From CAZZBK01 sp964387325 (GTDB lineage: Bacteria; Planctomycetota; Planctomycetia; Pirellulales; PNKZ01): 64,000 nucleotides of DNA. Made by a program: the position numbers and the translations under genes. The notes beneath the pieces were generated by a model that was not told the origin of the DNA, searched no databases, and saw only the letters and a list, made by a program, of their open reading frames with translations. Position 1 is the first letter of the stretch, and the number at the start of each line of letters is the position of its first letter. Of the stretch, positions 19,133 to 28,534 are shown piece by piece. Location of the stretch: the NCBI GenBank assembly GCA_964387325.1, contig CAYLYE010000005.1:3186-67185 (forward strand). Reading direction: 5' to 3'.

Positions 19133-20626
19133 TCACGACTCGGTCACTTCGGCAACCGGATGATGCACGTAGAGCGCGTCCTTGTCCACGATCGCCATGC
19201 CCGGACGTTCTGGCAACCGCATCGAGTACTTCACGCTCTTACTGTGCTCGGCCGTCTGTCGTTCGGGATTATAGACCGAGTTGAACTTCCAGAGCATGCG
19301 CACAAAGTTGGTCTGCCCCTGAGCGAGCAGCCGCGCGCTGAGTGCAAACGTCTTGCTCAGCGCCGAGAACCCGAGGTGTTTGCGATTGAGCACCTGCTGG
19401 GTGAGCACGAGTTCCTCGTAGAACTCACGCAGTGGCAAGGTCGTCGGCAAGACGGCATGTTGCACGTCGAACAGGCGATAGTCGCGCGTCGTGAATCGCC
19501 GCGACTCGGTCTGCCAGGTCTCGGTGCCTGGGTACGGCGTGTTGACCGTGACGTGAACAATCTCGGGGACCGACATGGCCCATTCGCGGAGGGTGGCGAA
19601 CCGCTCGCGATCCCAAGACGTATCGGCGATAATGTTCACGGCGACGATGATGCCCAGCGAGCGGGCGGCTTCGAGGGCCTCGAAATTCTTACCGAGCGAG
19701 ACTCGTTTGCGAAATTTTTTCAGCCCCTCGTCGTCGACCGCTTCGAGGCCGAGGAACATGTACTGCAACCCGAGCTTGCGCCAGCGACGGAACACGTCAA
19801 GGTTGCGGAGCAGCACGTCGCCTCGCGTTTCGAGGTAATACTGTTTGCGAATGTGGCGTCGTTCGAGTTCATCGGCGATGGCGTGACCGTGTTCGGGATG
19901 AATAAAAGCCACGTCGTCGACGATGAACACGCCCGGCTCGCCGATGCTGGCCATGTCTTCCGCGGCATGTTCGGCGCTTACCTTGCGATAGCTTCGTCCG
20001 TAGAAGGTCCAAGCACTGCAAAAGGTGCAGTCCCAGGGGCAACCGCGCGAGAACTCGATCGAGGCGCAGGGATCGAGCGAGCCGATGAAGTATTTTTTCC
20101 GCCGGGCGAGCAAGTCGCGCGCGGGACGCAGATCATCCAGCTGCTTGATGAATTGCGGCGGCGGACCGGCTCCGTCGAGTGTGACGACCCCGGGGAGCTT
20201 GTTGAGTTGCCGTCGATCACTCTGTGCGGCTTCGAGCAGCTGCGGCGTGACGGCTTCCCCTTCGCCCCGTACGACGCAGTCGATCGCTCCCTCGGCATGT
20301 TCTAAAATCTCGGCCGCCGTGAAACTGGCGCTGTGTCCACCGACAAAAATCAGGCACTCGGGCAACTGCTGTCGGATGGTCTTGGCCAGGTCGACCACCT
20401 CGGGAACGTTGGCCAGATAGTTGAGCGAGAAACCCACCGCATCGGGTTGCCAGGTGCGTACGAGGCGCGCCAGATCGTCGTGCCGCGCGGCTTGCAAATC
20501 GAGCAGTTGCACGTCATGCCCCGCGGCGCGTGTCGCCGCCGCCACCAGCTCTAACCCCAGGGGCTCAAGGCGCAGATAGATTTCCGAGTACATCAGGGCA
20601 CTCGGATGCACGAACAACACTTTCAC
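19133..20626 (-). CDS. hpnR: B12-binding radical SAM protein, hopanoid C-3 methylase HpnR-like
   Basis: A 497-residue protein when started at GTG 20626, which follows AAGGGAG by 7 bp; an upstream ATG at 20701 only adds unrelated residues. The N-terminal cobalamin-binding domain begins KVLFVHPSALMYSEI and contains GFSLNYLANVPEV and FVGGHSAS. The radical SAM domain has the CxxxCxxC cluster site in RGCPWDCTFCSAWTFYGRSY (Cys196, 200, 203). The C-terminus carries QTNFVRMLWKFNSVYNPE. From memory these strings match HpnR, which methylates hopanoids at C-3. No squalene-hopene cyclase or other hpn gene is in the window, so the assignment rests on sequence alone. Related radical SAM methylases acting on another lipid remain possible. 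Confidence 0.82.
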   Translation of the reverse strand: MKVLFVHPSALMYSEIYLRLEPLGLELVAAATRAAGHDVQLLDLQAARHDDLARLVRTWQPDAVGFSLNYLANVPEVVDLAKTIRQQLPECLIFVGGHSASFTAAEILEHAEGAIDCVVRGEGEAVTPQLLEAAQSDRRQLNKLPGVVTLDGAGPPPQFIKQLDDLRPARDLLARRKKYFIGSLDPCASIEFSRGCPWDCTFCSAWTFYGRSYRKVSAEHAAEDMASIGEPGVFIVDDVAFIHPEHGHAIADELERRHIRKQYYLETRGDVLLRNLDVFRRWRKLGLQYMFLGLEAVDDEGLKKFRKRVSLGKNFEALEAARSLGIIVAVNIIADTSWDRERFATLREWAMSVPEIVHVTVNTPYPGTETWQTESRRFTTRDYRLFDVQHAVLPTTLPLREFYEELVLTQQVLNRKHLGFSALSKTFALSARLLAQGQTNFVRMLWKFNSVYNPERQTAEHSKSVKYSMRLPERPGMAIVDKDALYVHHPVAEVTES

Positions 20627-20828
20627 GCAAAACTCCCTTGTCGCGCCGTCGCGAATCATTCGTACCGTTATTTTCGTCGGTCGTGTGTCCCATCCTAGCA
20701 AAAGGTGACCTAGCCGAGACCGTCAATCGTTCGCATGCTAGCACGGAGGACAATTTGTCACGATTGTTCTGCGACCGGCGATCGCCTATCTTGAGTGTTG
20801 AAAGGTGGGGTCAACAAGGAGGTTATCG

Positions 20829-21875
20829 TTGTCGCGGGTCTCGCTCATATCCATCGTTATTCCCGCGTACAACGAGCAAGATGTGCTGCCCTTGCTATTT
20901 GCGCGACTTGAACGACTCATCCCTCAATTGCCCGCCGCGTGTGAGGTGCTCATCGTCAACGACGGGAGCCGTGATTTGACGGGCGAAGTGCTGGCCTTGG
21001 CGACGCAGCAATACGCTTGGCTCAAGGTGGCGCAACTCGCACGCAATTTCGGACACGAGACCGCCACGACCGTAGGGACCGACTTGGCCCGGGGCGACGC
21101 CGTGGTGGTCATGGACGCCGACCTGCAAGATCCGCCCGAGCTGATCCTCGACATGCTCGCCAAGTTCGAGGAAGGCTACGATGTTGTGTATGCTCAGCGC
21201 ATCCGCCGCGAAGGCGAGTCGTGGATCAAACGTGTCACGGCCAACACGTTCTATCGGCTAATGCAAAAGCTCGTGCATCGTGAGATGCCTGAGAACGTCA
21301 GCGATTTCCGACTCATGAGCCGCCCCGTGGTCGACGCCTTCGTGCGCTTACGCGAGCAGCATCGGTTTGTGCGCGGATTGATCGCCTGGCTCGGATTCAA
21401 GCAAACGGCGATTCCATTCATACGCCCCGCGCGCGCCGCAGGGGTCACCAAATACTCGCTGCTCAAGCTCTGCGGAGTCGCCTGGGAAGCGATCACCTCG
21501 TTCTCATCACTCCCGTTGCGGCTGGCGTATGGGCTCTCGGCCGTCTGTGCCCTGCTGGGCGTATCACTGCTGGGCTATGTCGTCTGGCAGTGGTCGAGTG
21601 CTGCGGTGGAAGTGCCGCTCTGGAGCGGACTGCTCGCCTCGCAACTGCTGTTGAATGCCGTCGTGCTCGGGGTGTTGGGGCTGATCGGCGACTACGTGGG
21701 ACGCATGTACGACGAACTCAAAGGCCGACCGTTGTACATCGTTCGCGAACTGCTCAATTTCCAAGCAGCGGATTTAATCGAGCGGCCACGCAGCGTGCTG
21801 CCCGAGAACATCACGAACGCGAGGACTCCCGCGCCGCACGTTCTCGATCGGCCCCGGGTCCACAAGTTCGGTTAA
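20829..21875 (+). CDS. Family 2 glycosyltransferase (DPM1/ArnC-like) with two C-terminal membrane helices
   Basis: A 348-residue protein. I chose TTG 20829, which sits 6 bp behind a full AAGGAGG (20816-20822); the ATG 20805 has no such site. The GT-A domain shows SIVIPAYNEQDVLPLLF, NDGSRD, VVVMDADLQDPPE (DXD) and NVSDFRLMSRPVVDA. Two membrane helices follow (~232-290). This build is typical of enzymes that move a sugar to a polyprenyl-phosphate carrier for envelope glycans. It is divergent from the HpnR-like gene. Acceptor and sugar are unknown. Confidence 0.93.
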   Translation: MSRVSLISIVIPAYNEQDVLPLLFARLERLIPQLPAACEVLIVNDGSRDLTGEVLALATQQYAWLKVAQLARNFGHETATTVGTDLARGDAVVVMDADLQDPPELILDMLAKFEEGYDVVYAQRIRREGESWIKRVTANTFYRLMQKLVHREMPENVSDFRLMSRPVVDAFVRLREQHRFVRGLIAWLGFKQTAIPFIRPARAAGVTKYSLLKLCGVAWEAITSFSSLPLRLAYGLSAVCALLGVSLLGYVVWQWSSAAVEVPLWSGLLASQLLLNAVVLGVLGLIGDYVGRMYDELKGRPLYIVRELLNFQAADLIERPRSVLPENITNARTPAPHVLDRPRVHKFG

Positions 21876-22882
21876 GACGACACCGTCCGCGTCATGCCGG
21901 CCGACTCGACGAGCGCTTGCTGTACGATCCGATCGTGATCGAGTGAGTAGTCGGGCTGTTTCTGCCCGCGCACGACCGCCGCGAACTCTCGCAGGTCGGC
22001 AATCTGTAATGTCGCGGCCGGAATGTCGAGCCGCTCCCAGCGGCCGCTCGCGGCGCTGTACACATCCAGCGGCTGTGTGGTCTGATTCGACAAGTGTCCG
22101 CTGCCAAGGTGCGGGATCACCGCGGCGCCGAGCGTTCCGTACAGCTCGATGCGGCGTTGATCGGGGACGATTTCCAGAGCCGGTACTTCGACGATACCGA
22201 TTCCCCGTTCACACTCGAACCAAGCGACGCCGTTGTCGACGAACGAGCCGCTCACCGCGTGATGGTGCGCCAGCGCGCTCGATATGCGTCGCGGTGGACC
22301 CAAGAGCGCGACGAGAAAATCGATCAGGTGCCCAGCCATCTCGAAGTAGATACCCCCGGCGTAGTGTCCCAGCTCGGCCTCATTGCGCGCGTAGTCACGG
22401 AGGTCCTTGGGCAATCGTCCGCGAAACTCGTAGAGCTGGCCAAAGTCGCCTCGTTGCGCGCGGCTCATAAGCTCGCGCACCGCCGACATGTAGCGGAACA
22501 AATAGATCAACTGCACGTGCAAGCCTCGTTGCCGAGCGCTCGATGCGAGTCGCTCGAAGTCGGCCAGGTTGACCCCCGCGGGCTTTTCGAGCAGCACGCT
22601 ATGGCCGGCCTCGACGGCCTGCTGCGCCAACGCGACGTTCTCGAATACACGCCCCTCGACCACGATGCCATCGAGCGGCTGCCGCAAAAGTTCTGCGGCG
22701 CTCGACACGATCGGCAGCGGACCGAGGATCGGCGCCCAATCGGTTTGCCGCTGCGCGACGACGGCCGTGTCGGCGTCATAACACGCAACGAGCTCGAATT
22801 CATCGCGATGCGTGGCGATCTGCCGCACGATGCCCGTAGCGTGAACATGCCACATTCCCAACATGCCCAGCCGTAGCGGCAT
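21872..22882 (-). CDS. Gfo/Idh/MocA-family oxidoreductase
   Basis: A 336-residue NAD(P)-dependent dehydrogenase. The N-terminal Rossmann domain starts LRLGMLGMWHVHATGI, a modified GxGxxG that reads GMLGMWH. The family motif EKPAGVN (with the conserved Lys) is at VLLEKPAGV. The C-terminal alpha/beta domain has the expected FEMAGHLIDFL with a possible catalytic His. Planctomycetes carry many such paralogs, usually acting on sugars or inositols. The stop overlaps the end of the convergent GT2 gene by 4 bp. It lies 18 bp downstream of nagA on the same strand, so the two may form a sugar-related operon. Confidence 0.92.
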   Translation of the reverse strand: MPLRLGMLGMWHVHATGIVRQIATHRDEFELVACYDADTAVVAQRQTDWAPILGPLPIVSSAAELLRQPLDGIVVEGRVFENVALAQQAVEAGHSVLLEKPAGVNLADFERLASSARQRGLHVQLIYLFRYMSAVRELMSRAQRGDFGQLYEFRGRLPKDLRDYARNEAELGHYAGGIYFEMAGHLIDFLVALLGPPRRISSALAHHHAVSGSFVDNGVAWFECERGIGIVEVPALEIVPDQRRIELYGTLGAAVIPHLGSGHLSNQTTQPLDVYSAASGRWERLDIPAATLQIADLREFAAVVRGQKQPDYSLDHDRIVQQALVESAGMTRTVSS

Positions 22883-22899
22883 GAGTGCGTCTCCTGAGA

Positions 22900-24099
22900 T
22901 TACGAACGGGGCAATTCGAGGCCGTCGCGAAACACGCGTTGAACGCGATAATCGCGGTCGAGAATGACGATGTCGGCCCGCTTGCCGACCGTGAGGCTGC
23001 CGAGTGTCTGATCGACCCCGGCGATCCGGGCCGGTGTGAGGGTCGCCATCCGCACGACCTCGTGCAGCGGACAGCCGGTGAGGGTCAAATACGTACGGAG
23101 CATGTGATCCATCCCCTCGACGCTCGAGGCCAAGGCTTTGCCGTCGGGCATCATGCCGACCCCGTCGCGTTTGATGAGCGGCTCGCCACCATCGAGCGGG
23201 CCGATCAGGTACGCGCCGTCGGGCATGTCGAGCGCGCGATTCGCGTCGGTCACGAGCGCCACCTTGTCGGGTCCTTTGAGCTTGTGCGCCAACAGGAGCA
23301 AGCCCGCGTCGAGGTGCTTGCCGTCGGCAATGACTTCGGTGGTCAGTTCGTCGAAATAGAACGTGGCCTCGAGCACGCCACCGCGCATCGGAAACATCTG
23401 CGATTGCCGCAAGCGAGTTTTGTCGCTCATGGCACAGTAGAGGTGATCGATATGCCGCACGCCCCAGGCGACGGCCTGCGCCATCTGGTCGAACGTCGCC
23501 CAGGAGTGACCGACGTTGGTGCGAATGCCGCGACGAGTACAGGCGCGGACAAAGCCTTCGGCCCCGTCCAGTTCGGGAGCCACGGTGCAGGTGACGAGCG
23601 CGTCGGCATATTCGAGGTACTGTTCGTACTCGGCCGCGATGGGGTCGCGGATCTCGCCGCCCGGGTGGGCTCCGCGGGCCTCATAACGGAAGTACGGGCC
23701 ATAGAAGTGAGCCCCCAAAACTCGCGCGCCGGCCTCGTCCGGCTGCTTCATGAATTGCCGCGTCAGCTCAAGGGCCCGCAAGATTTGATCGTGCCGGGCG
23801 ACGGTCGTCGTTACGGCCAGACTCGTCGTGCCGTGACGCGCATGGGCCCGCAGCGCGGTGCTGAAGGCCTCGGACGTGCCGTCCATGAAGTCGGCGCCGC
23901 AGCCACCGTGGACGTGGACGTCAATAAAGCCTGGCACGATATAGCCGTCGCCGGCATCAATGGTCGTCGTAAGTTGATCCGAGGGGCTCCCCTCGCGTAC
24001 CGAGGTAATATAACCGTCGGTCACATCGAGCGTGCCGGCGTCACAAACGCGGTTGCTCAACACGAGCCGACCGGTGAAGCGGAGTTGGGGTGTGTTCAT
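22900..24099 (-). CDS. nagA: N-acetylglucosamine-6-phosphate deacetylase
   Basis: A 399-residue amidohydrolase when started at ATG 24099, matching the usual family length; an in-frame ATG at 24168 adds 23 residues of doubtful value. Motifs are GYIVPGFIDVHVHGGCGADFMDGT (metal site), HARHGTTSLAVTTT, LGAHFYGPYFRYEARGAHP (in place of the usual LGxHLEGPF, with the Glu replaced by Tyr) and TLTPARIAGVDQTLGSLTVGKRAD. It should deacetylate GlcNAc-6-P. The change at the EGP metal-ligand position is notable and could alter metal use or activity. A glucosamine mutase gene is nearby, but no nagB. Confidence 0.9.
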   Translation of the reverse strand: MNTPQLRFTGRLVLSNRVCDAGTLDVTDGYITSVREGSPSDQLTTTIDAGDGYIVPGFIDVHVHGGCGADFMDGTSEAFSTALRAHARHGTTSLAVTTTVARHDQILRALELTRQFMKQPDEAGARVLGAHFYGPYFRYEARGAHPGGEIRDPIAAEYEQYLEYADALVTCTVAPELDGAEGFVRACTRRGIRTNVGHSWATFDQMAQAVAWGVRHIDHLYCAMSDKTRLRQSQMFPMRGGVLEATFYFDELTTEVIADGKHLDAGLLLLAHKLKGPDKVALVTDANRALDMPDGAYLIGPLDGGEPLIKRDGVGMMPDGKALASSVEGMDHMLRTYLTLTGCPLHEVVRMATLTPARIAGVDQTLGSLTVGKRADIVILDRDYRVQRVFRDGLELPRS

Positions 24100-24226
24100 G
24101 GCGCTGATCGTAAAGCGCCCCGCGACGACGAACAATCCCCGGCAACTCGAAATGTCGGCCATAGACAAGCCGTCGCTCCTCGTCGATCATGAAACGTGTG
24201 AATCGCCTAACTGAGGAGTCGAGCCT

Positions 24227-25069
24227 GTGTGGCAAGTCCTGTTGCAAAATTGGATTCGTGAGCAAGTGCAAACTCAATTGCACGAGGCGGTCAGCGCGCA
24301 GGCCGACGCCGCCGCGGCACCGGCTCCGCCGCCGATCGACGCCGACGTGGGGATCGTGTTCGCGCTGGGGATCGAGGCGGGCGGGCTGATCGACCGACTC
24401 GATGGCGTGCTGGCGATCGAGAGTCCACAGGGCGTCGTGCGACAAGGGGGCTGGAAGGGGCTGCAGGTCGTGCTCATCGAAGGGGGCGTCGGACGCGAGT
24501 GTGCCACGCGCGCTACGCAGCACCTGCTCGAAGGACACAAGCCCCGCTGGATCATCTCGGCCGGTTTCGCAGGCGCCTTGCGGCCCGGCTTGAAGCGCAA
24601 CGACATCGTGTTGGCGACGGGGCTCGTCGAGCCCGGCGGCCAGCGCTGCTCGATCGATCTCAAGATGAGCGCCGACGAGGCGGCGAAGATGCCGGGACTG
24701 CACCTGGGGACGCTGGTGACCGTGGACAGCCTCGTCCGCACGTCCACCGAGAAGCGCGCACTCGGCGAGCAGCACGGAGCGCTGGCCGTCGACATGGAGA
24801 CTTGGGCCGTGGCGCAGGTCTGCCGCGAACACAAGGTGCGGTTCCTCGCCGTGCGGGTGATTAGCGACACGGTCGAGGATGAACTGCCCGAGGATATCGA
24901 GCGGCTCGTGCGACAAAAGTCGCTCGGTCGACAGTTGGGCGCGGCCGCTGCCGCGCTGTGGCAACGACCTGCGAGTATCAAAGACATGTGGCAGCTCAAA
25001 GAGGCTGCGCTCGTGGCCAGCGATCGGCTTGCTAAGTTTGTGCTGGGGATGGTGAGTCAGCTGAAATAA
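24227..25069 (+). CDS. MTA/SAH nucleosidase-like (purine nucleoside phosphorylase family) protein
   Basis: A 280-residue protein starting at GTG 24227, 8 bp behind GAGGAG. After a ~35-residue Ala/Pro-rich N-terminal extension, the nucleosidase fold begins (DVGIVFALGIEAGGL). It continues through IEGGVGRECA, ISAGFAGALRPGLKRNDIVLA and AVDMETWAVAQVC, which holds the Met-Glu ribose-binding pair, to VRVISDTVEDELPEDI. MTA/SAH nucleosidases and the hopanoid enzyme HpnG share this fold; the HpnR-like gene ~4 kb away makes HpnG worth considering, but nothing in the sequence decides it. Confidence 0.82.
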   Translation: MWQVLLQNWIREQVQTQLHEAVSAQADAAAAPAPPPIDADVGIVFALGIEAGGLIDRLDGVLAIESPQGVVRQGGWKGLQVVLIEGGVGRECATRATQHLLEGHKPRWIISAGFAGALRPGLKRNDIVLATGLVEPGGQRCSIDLKMSADEAAKMPGLHLGTLVTVDSLVRTSTEKRALGEQHGALAVDMETWAVAQVCREHKVRFLAVRVISDTVEDELPEDIERLVRQKSLGRQLGAAAAALWQRPASIKDMWQLKEAALVASDRLAKFVLGMVSQLK

Positions 25070-25071
25070 AC

Positions 25072-25135
25072 CCCTCCCCAAGCCGGCGACTCCGTCGCCG
25101 CATTTCGGCGGCGGAGCCGCCGGCTTGGGAAGAGG
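25072..25135. terminator. Convergent GC-rich hairpin between nucleosidase and glmM-like genes
   Basis: AAGCCGGCGACTCCGTCGCCG (25080-25100, given here only as landmark) pairs with 25106-25126 across CATTT with one mismatch and one G-T pair. The stem extends outward through the CCC/GGG flanks. It lies between two converging genes with no T-run on either side, so it may act as a bidirectional attenuating structure or be a dispersed palindrome. Confidence 0.6.
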
Positions 25136-25150
25136 CATGAATCACCGCGC

Positions 25151-26497
25151 TCAGTTGAATGCGCGCAACACATCGGCCGCCTGATCGCAAAGCGTTTGCG
25201 CGTCGGCGATCGTGCGGGCCTCGGCGATGATGCGAACGATGGGTTCGGTGTTGCTCGCACGGACCAGCAGCCACTTTCCATCCCAATCGAGACGCAGTCC
25301 GTCGAGTGTGCTGAACTGTGCCGACTTAAAATGGCTGCGCAGGGCATCGAGCGCTGCTGTCAACCGTTCGGGGGCCAGTCGGACTTTCGTTTTGTGAATT
25401 TCGTAGCGCGGCAACTCGGCGACCCAGCGGCTGACGGTCGTCTCGCGCTCGGCGAGTGCGTCGAGAATGAGCGCCATGCTGATAAAGCTGTCGCGAACCA
25501 GTCCCACGCGCGGGTCGATCACGCCGCCGTTCCCTTCGCCGCCGAGCACCGCTTCGAGCGACTCCATGACCGCGGTGACATTGGCCTCGCCAACGGCCGA
25601 CCGCTCGAACGGCACACCGTGTCGCTCGGCAATATCTTCAGTCATCCGGCTTGTCGAACAGTTGGTCACGACCGCGCCGCTCTGGTGTCGCAGCACGTGG
25701 TCAGCGCACAGGGCCAGTGTGTACTCTTCGCCGATGTATTGCCCACGCTCGTCGATCACGGCTAGTCGGTCGGCGTCGGGGTCCTGACAGAAGCCGACAT
25801 CGGCGCTCTCGGCGGGGATTTGTGACAGAACCGAGGCGAGGTTCTCGGCCGTGGGTTCGGGCGGATGCTCAAACGCCCCGTCGGGGTAACCGCCAAGCAC
25901 GATCACGTCGCAGCCGAGAGCTTCGAGCAGCGCCACGCCCAAGAGGCTGCCCGAGCCGTGGTTCGCGTCGAGCACGACTTTGAACTGGCGTGCTCGGATA
26001 CGCTCGATGTTCACGGTGGGCAAAATGAGTTGCAGATGGGCGTCGGCCGCCGCGACGACGGTCGAGACGCGGCCGAGCTGTGGGTACTCGACCCACTCGG
26101 GCGAGCCGTGGCGGTAGCGGTCGATCACGCGCTGGCCAGCCTCGGCCGAGATGACGCGCCCCTCGGCGCTAAACAGTTTCAGGCCGTTGTACTCGGGCGG
26201 GTTGTGCGACGCGGAGACTTGAATTCCGCCGGCTGCGCCGAGGTGCCGCACCAACACACCTGTGGTCGGAGTGGCGGCCACGTCGGCGTCGAGCACGTTG
26301 CGTCCGACGGCTTGCAGCGCGGCGCGAATCGCATCGCACAGCATCCGGCCGCTGGCTCGACCGTCACGGGTGAGCACAATACTCCCCCGGGGTGCCAAAG
26401 CGGCAAAAGCACAGGCATAGCGGGCTGCCAACTCGGGCGTGAGCGATATGCCCAGGATGCCTCGCAAGCCGGAAACGCTGATAATCGGGTCGCTCAT
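25151..26497 (-). CDS. glmM: Phosphoglucosamine mutase-like phosphohexomutase
   Basis: A 448-residue enzyme starting at ATG 26497. The N-terminus DPIISVSGLRGILG and the phosphoserine loop VSASHNPPEYNGLK are those of the alpha-D-phosphohexomutases. The metal loop is DPDADRLAVI. The sugar-binding loop is GEGNGGVIDP, the version found in archaeal-type GlmM and related PMM/PGM enzymes rather than the GEQSGH of bacterial GlmM. The phosphate-binding end RASNTEPIVRIIAEA is intact. It most likely makes glucosamine-1-P for UDP-GlcNAc, but phosphomannomutase activity cannot be excluded. No good ribosome-binding site was seen. Confidence 0.82.
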   Translation of the reverse strand: MSDPIISVSGLRGILGISLTPELAARYACAFAALAPRGSIVLTRDGRASGRMLCDAIRAALQAVGRNVLDADVAATPTTGVLVRHLGAAGGIQVSASHNPPEYNGLKLFSAEGRVISAEAGQRVIDRYRHGSPEWVEYPQLGRVSTVVAAADAHLQLILPTVNIERIRARQFKVVLDANHGSGSLLGVALLEALGCDVIVLGGYPDGAFEHPPEPTAENLASVLSQIPAESADVGFCQDPDADRLAVIDERGQYIGEEYTLALCADHVLRHQSGAVVTNCSTSRMTEDIAERHGVPFERSAVGEANVTAVMESLEAVLGGEGNGGVIDPRVGLVRDSFISMALILDALAERETTVSRWVAELPRYEIHKTKVRLAPERLTAALDALRSHFKSAQFSTLDGLRLDWDGKWLLVRASNTEPIVRIIAEARTIADAQTLCDQAADVLRAFN

Positions 26498-26685
26498 GAG
26501 CGGAGTTCGCCATCGAATCGAGGAAATCGGCCTGCGACCCCGCGCGGTCACGCAACCCCTCCCGAGACGACGCGGAAAGTCGTATAACTCTGGCTGTTCT
26601 ACCGTCGAGCGGTGCAATCGAGCAAGCGCGATTCGCGGCGACGGGATGAGGTGCCCTTTCGCAACTTGATTACGTAGATAGCGCC

Positions 26686-28479
26686 ATGAATATCACTGCC
26701 GCACTCGAAGCTGTCGAACAGGCTGTTGCCGAGAAGAAACTATCCGCCTCGGCACGGGTCAACTTGCAGGCTTGGCTTACCGAGCCACGGTTCGACGACT
26801 ATGTGCCGCCGATCATCGAGCACATCGAGCAAAGTCGCTGGAAAGAACTCGACGACGTTTTTTGGACGGTGATTCCGTTCGGCACGGCAGGACGCCGCGG
26901 AAAAATGTATCCCTTCGGCTCGAATGCCATCAACGATCGGACGATCGGCGAGAGTGCCCAGGGGTTGGCCGACTATGTGAAGCAGCAGCAGCCCACGGGC
27001 CCCTGGAGCTGCGCGATCGCGTACGACACGCGGATCAACTCGCGGCACTTTGCCGAGTTGTGTGCGAGTATTCTGACCGCGAATGGCTTTAAGGTCTTTT
27101 TTCTCGACGGCTATCGCAGTACTCCCGAGCTGTCGTTTACCGTGCGGATGAAACAATGCATCACGGGCATTATGGTCACGGCCAGCCACAATCCGCCGAG
27201 CGACAATGCCGTGAAGGTGTATTGGTGTCACGGCGAGCAATTGTTGCCGCCGCATGACAAGGGGGTGATCGACGCGGTGGGCAAGGTGCAAGGGATCCAG
27301 AAGCTCCCCTTCGCCGAGGCCGTCTCGCAAGGCAAGGTCGTCATGTGCCAACAGGAAGTCGACGCGGCGTACAACCAAGCCGTGTTGGCTCAAAGCACGC
27401 CGGGGCCACGTGACATCAAGATCATATACTCGTCGATGCATGGTGTCGGCCGCTACAGTGTGATGCCCATCCTGGCCCAGGCCGGTTTTAAGGACGTCGA
27501 ACTCTACGGTCCCACCGCCGAGCCAGATGGCCATTTTCCGAATGTCCCGGGGCATGTGTCGAATCCCGAGAACCCGCAGACCTTCGATGGCCCGATTGCC
27601 CGTGCCAAGGAGATCGGCGCCGACATTGTGATCTCGACGGATCCCGACACCGACCGGCTCGGTGTGGCCGCGCCGCTCAACAAGGGGGGCGAATGGCGGA
27701 CCTTTACGGGCAACCAGATCGGCGTGATGCTCGCCGACTACGCGCTCGAACGACGCGGCGGCCGCGCAGGAGCCAAGCCAGGCGACTACGTCGTGAAAAC
27801 CTTGGTCACGACCGACATGGTGCGGCGGATTGCCGACAGCTACGGCGTAAGGACCTGCGGCAACTTGCATGTTGGGTATAAGTACATTGCTCAAACGATC
27901 GATGCCGAGGGGCCCAACAGCTTTGTCTATGCTTGCGAAGAATCGCACGGCTATCTCGTGGGTCAGTACGCGCGAGACAAGGACGGCAACGTCGCGTGTC
28001 TGTTGATGGCCGAGTTGGCCGCCAAGGTCAAAGCGGCCGGGCAAACATTGCACGAGAAGCTCGACTCGCTCTACTGGCAGCATGGTTGCCATGTCGAACA
28101 GACGATCAACCGCATGTTGCCGGGTAGCCAGGGGATGGAACTGATGCGGCAACTCATGGCCACGCTACGAGCCACTCCGCCGCGGACACTGGGGGGACTC
28201 AAGGTCGTGCGGGTGCGCGACTATTTGAATCGGGTGCAGTACGCCCCCGGCGGAACACCGGAGCCGCTCGAGGCCCCCAAGGGGGATATGGTCATGTTCG
28301 ATCTCGAAGCCGAGGGGAACTATGTCGCGGTTCGCCCCTCGGGCACCGAGCCGAAAGTGAAGTTCTACTGCTTCGCTTATGAGCCGGCCGAGCAATTGCA
28401 CAATCTGGATGCGACCAAGCAGGCCTTGTCCGATCGGATCGCGGCCGTGGCGAAGGATTTGATGCAAGCGGGCGGGTAG
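26686..28479 (+). CDS. Phosphoglucomutase/phospho-sugar mutase (long, PGM2-like form)
   Basis: A 597-residue enzyme, the length of the PgcA/PGM2 branch. It has FGTAGRRGKMYPFGSNAIND near the N-terminus, the phosphoserine loop MVTASHNPPSDNAVKVYW, the metal loop STDPDTDRLGVAA, the sugar loop CEESHGYLVG and the phosphate site VRPSGTEPKVKFY. It should interconvert glucose-1-P and glucose-6-P, or another hexose or pentose phosphate pair. It is divergent from the GlmM-like gene (189 bp between starts), so two different hexomutases sit back to back. Confidence 0.93.
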   Translation: MNITAALEAVEQAVAEKKLSASARVNLQAWLTEPRFDDYVPPIIEHIEQSRWKELDDVFWTVIPFGTAGRRGKMYPFGSNAINDRTIGESAQGLADYVKQQQPTGPWSCAIAYDTRINSRHFAELCASILTANGFKVFFLDGYRSTPELSFTVRMKQCITGIMVTASHNPPSDNAVKVYWCHGEQLLPPHDKGVIDAVGKVQGIQKLPFAEAVSQGKVVMCQQEVDAAYNQAVLAQSTPGPRDIKIIYSSMHGVGRYSVMPILAQAGFKDVELYGPTAEPDGHFPNVPGHVSNPENPQTFDGPIARAKEIGADIVISTDPDTDRLGVAAPLNKGGEWRTFTGNQIGVMLADYALERRGGRAGAKPGDYVVKTLVTTDMVRRIADSYGVRTCGNLHVGYKYIAQTIDAEGPNSFVYACEESHGYLVGQYARDKDGNVACLLMAELAAKVKAAGQTLHEKLDSLYWQHGCHVEQTINRMLPGSQGMELMRQLMATLRATPPRTLGGLKVVRVRDYLNRVQYAPGGTPEPLEAPKGDMVMFDLEAEGNYVAVRPSGTEPKVKFYCFAYEPAEQLHNLDATKQALSDRIAAVAKDLMQAGG

Positions 28480-28500
28480 TTCGTCCAGTCATGCCTCCTC

Positions 28501-28534
28501 GTTCGCCGCGCTCACGCAGCGGAGCGCGACGAAC
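28501..28534 (+). terminator. Hairpin downstream of phosphoglucomutase
   Basis: GTTCGCCGCGCTC (28501-28513) pairs with GAGCGCGACGAAC (28522-28534) with one mismatch and an 8-bp loop, 22 bp after the stop codon. No T-run follows, so it may be an RNA-stabilising stem rather than an intrinsic terminator. Confidence 0.45.

Noticed and set aside
19160..20305. 381-codon plus-strand open frame
   Set aside because: Antisense to the HpnR-like radical SAM gene.
24041..25138. 365-codon minus-strand open frame
   Set aside because: Antisense shadow of the nucleosidase-like gene; no recognisable product.
26740..28152. 470-codon minus-strand open frame
   Set aside because: Antisense to the phosphoglucomutase gene, whose motifs are unambiguous.
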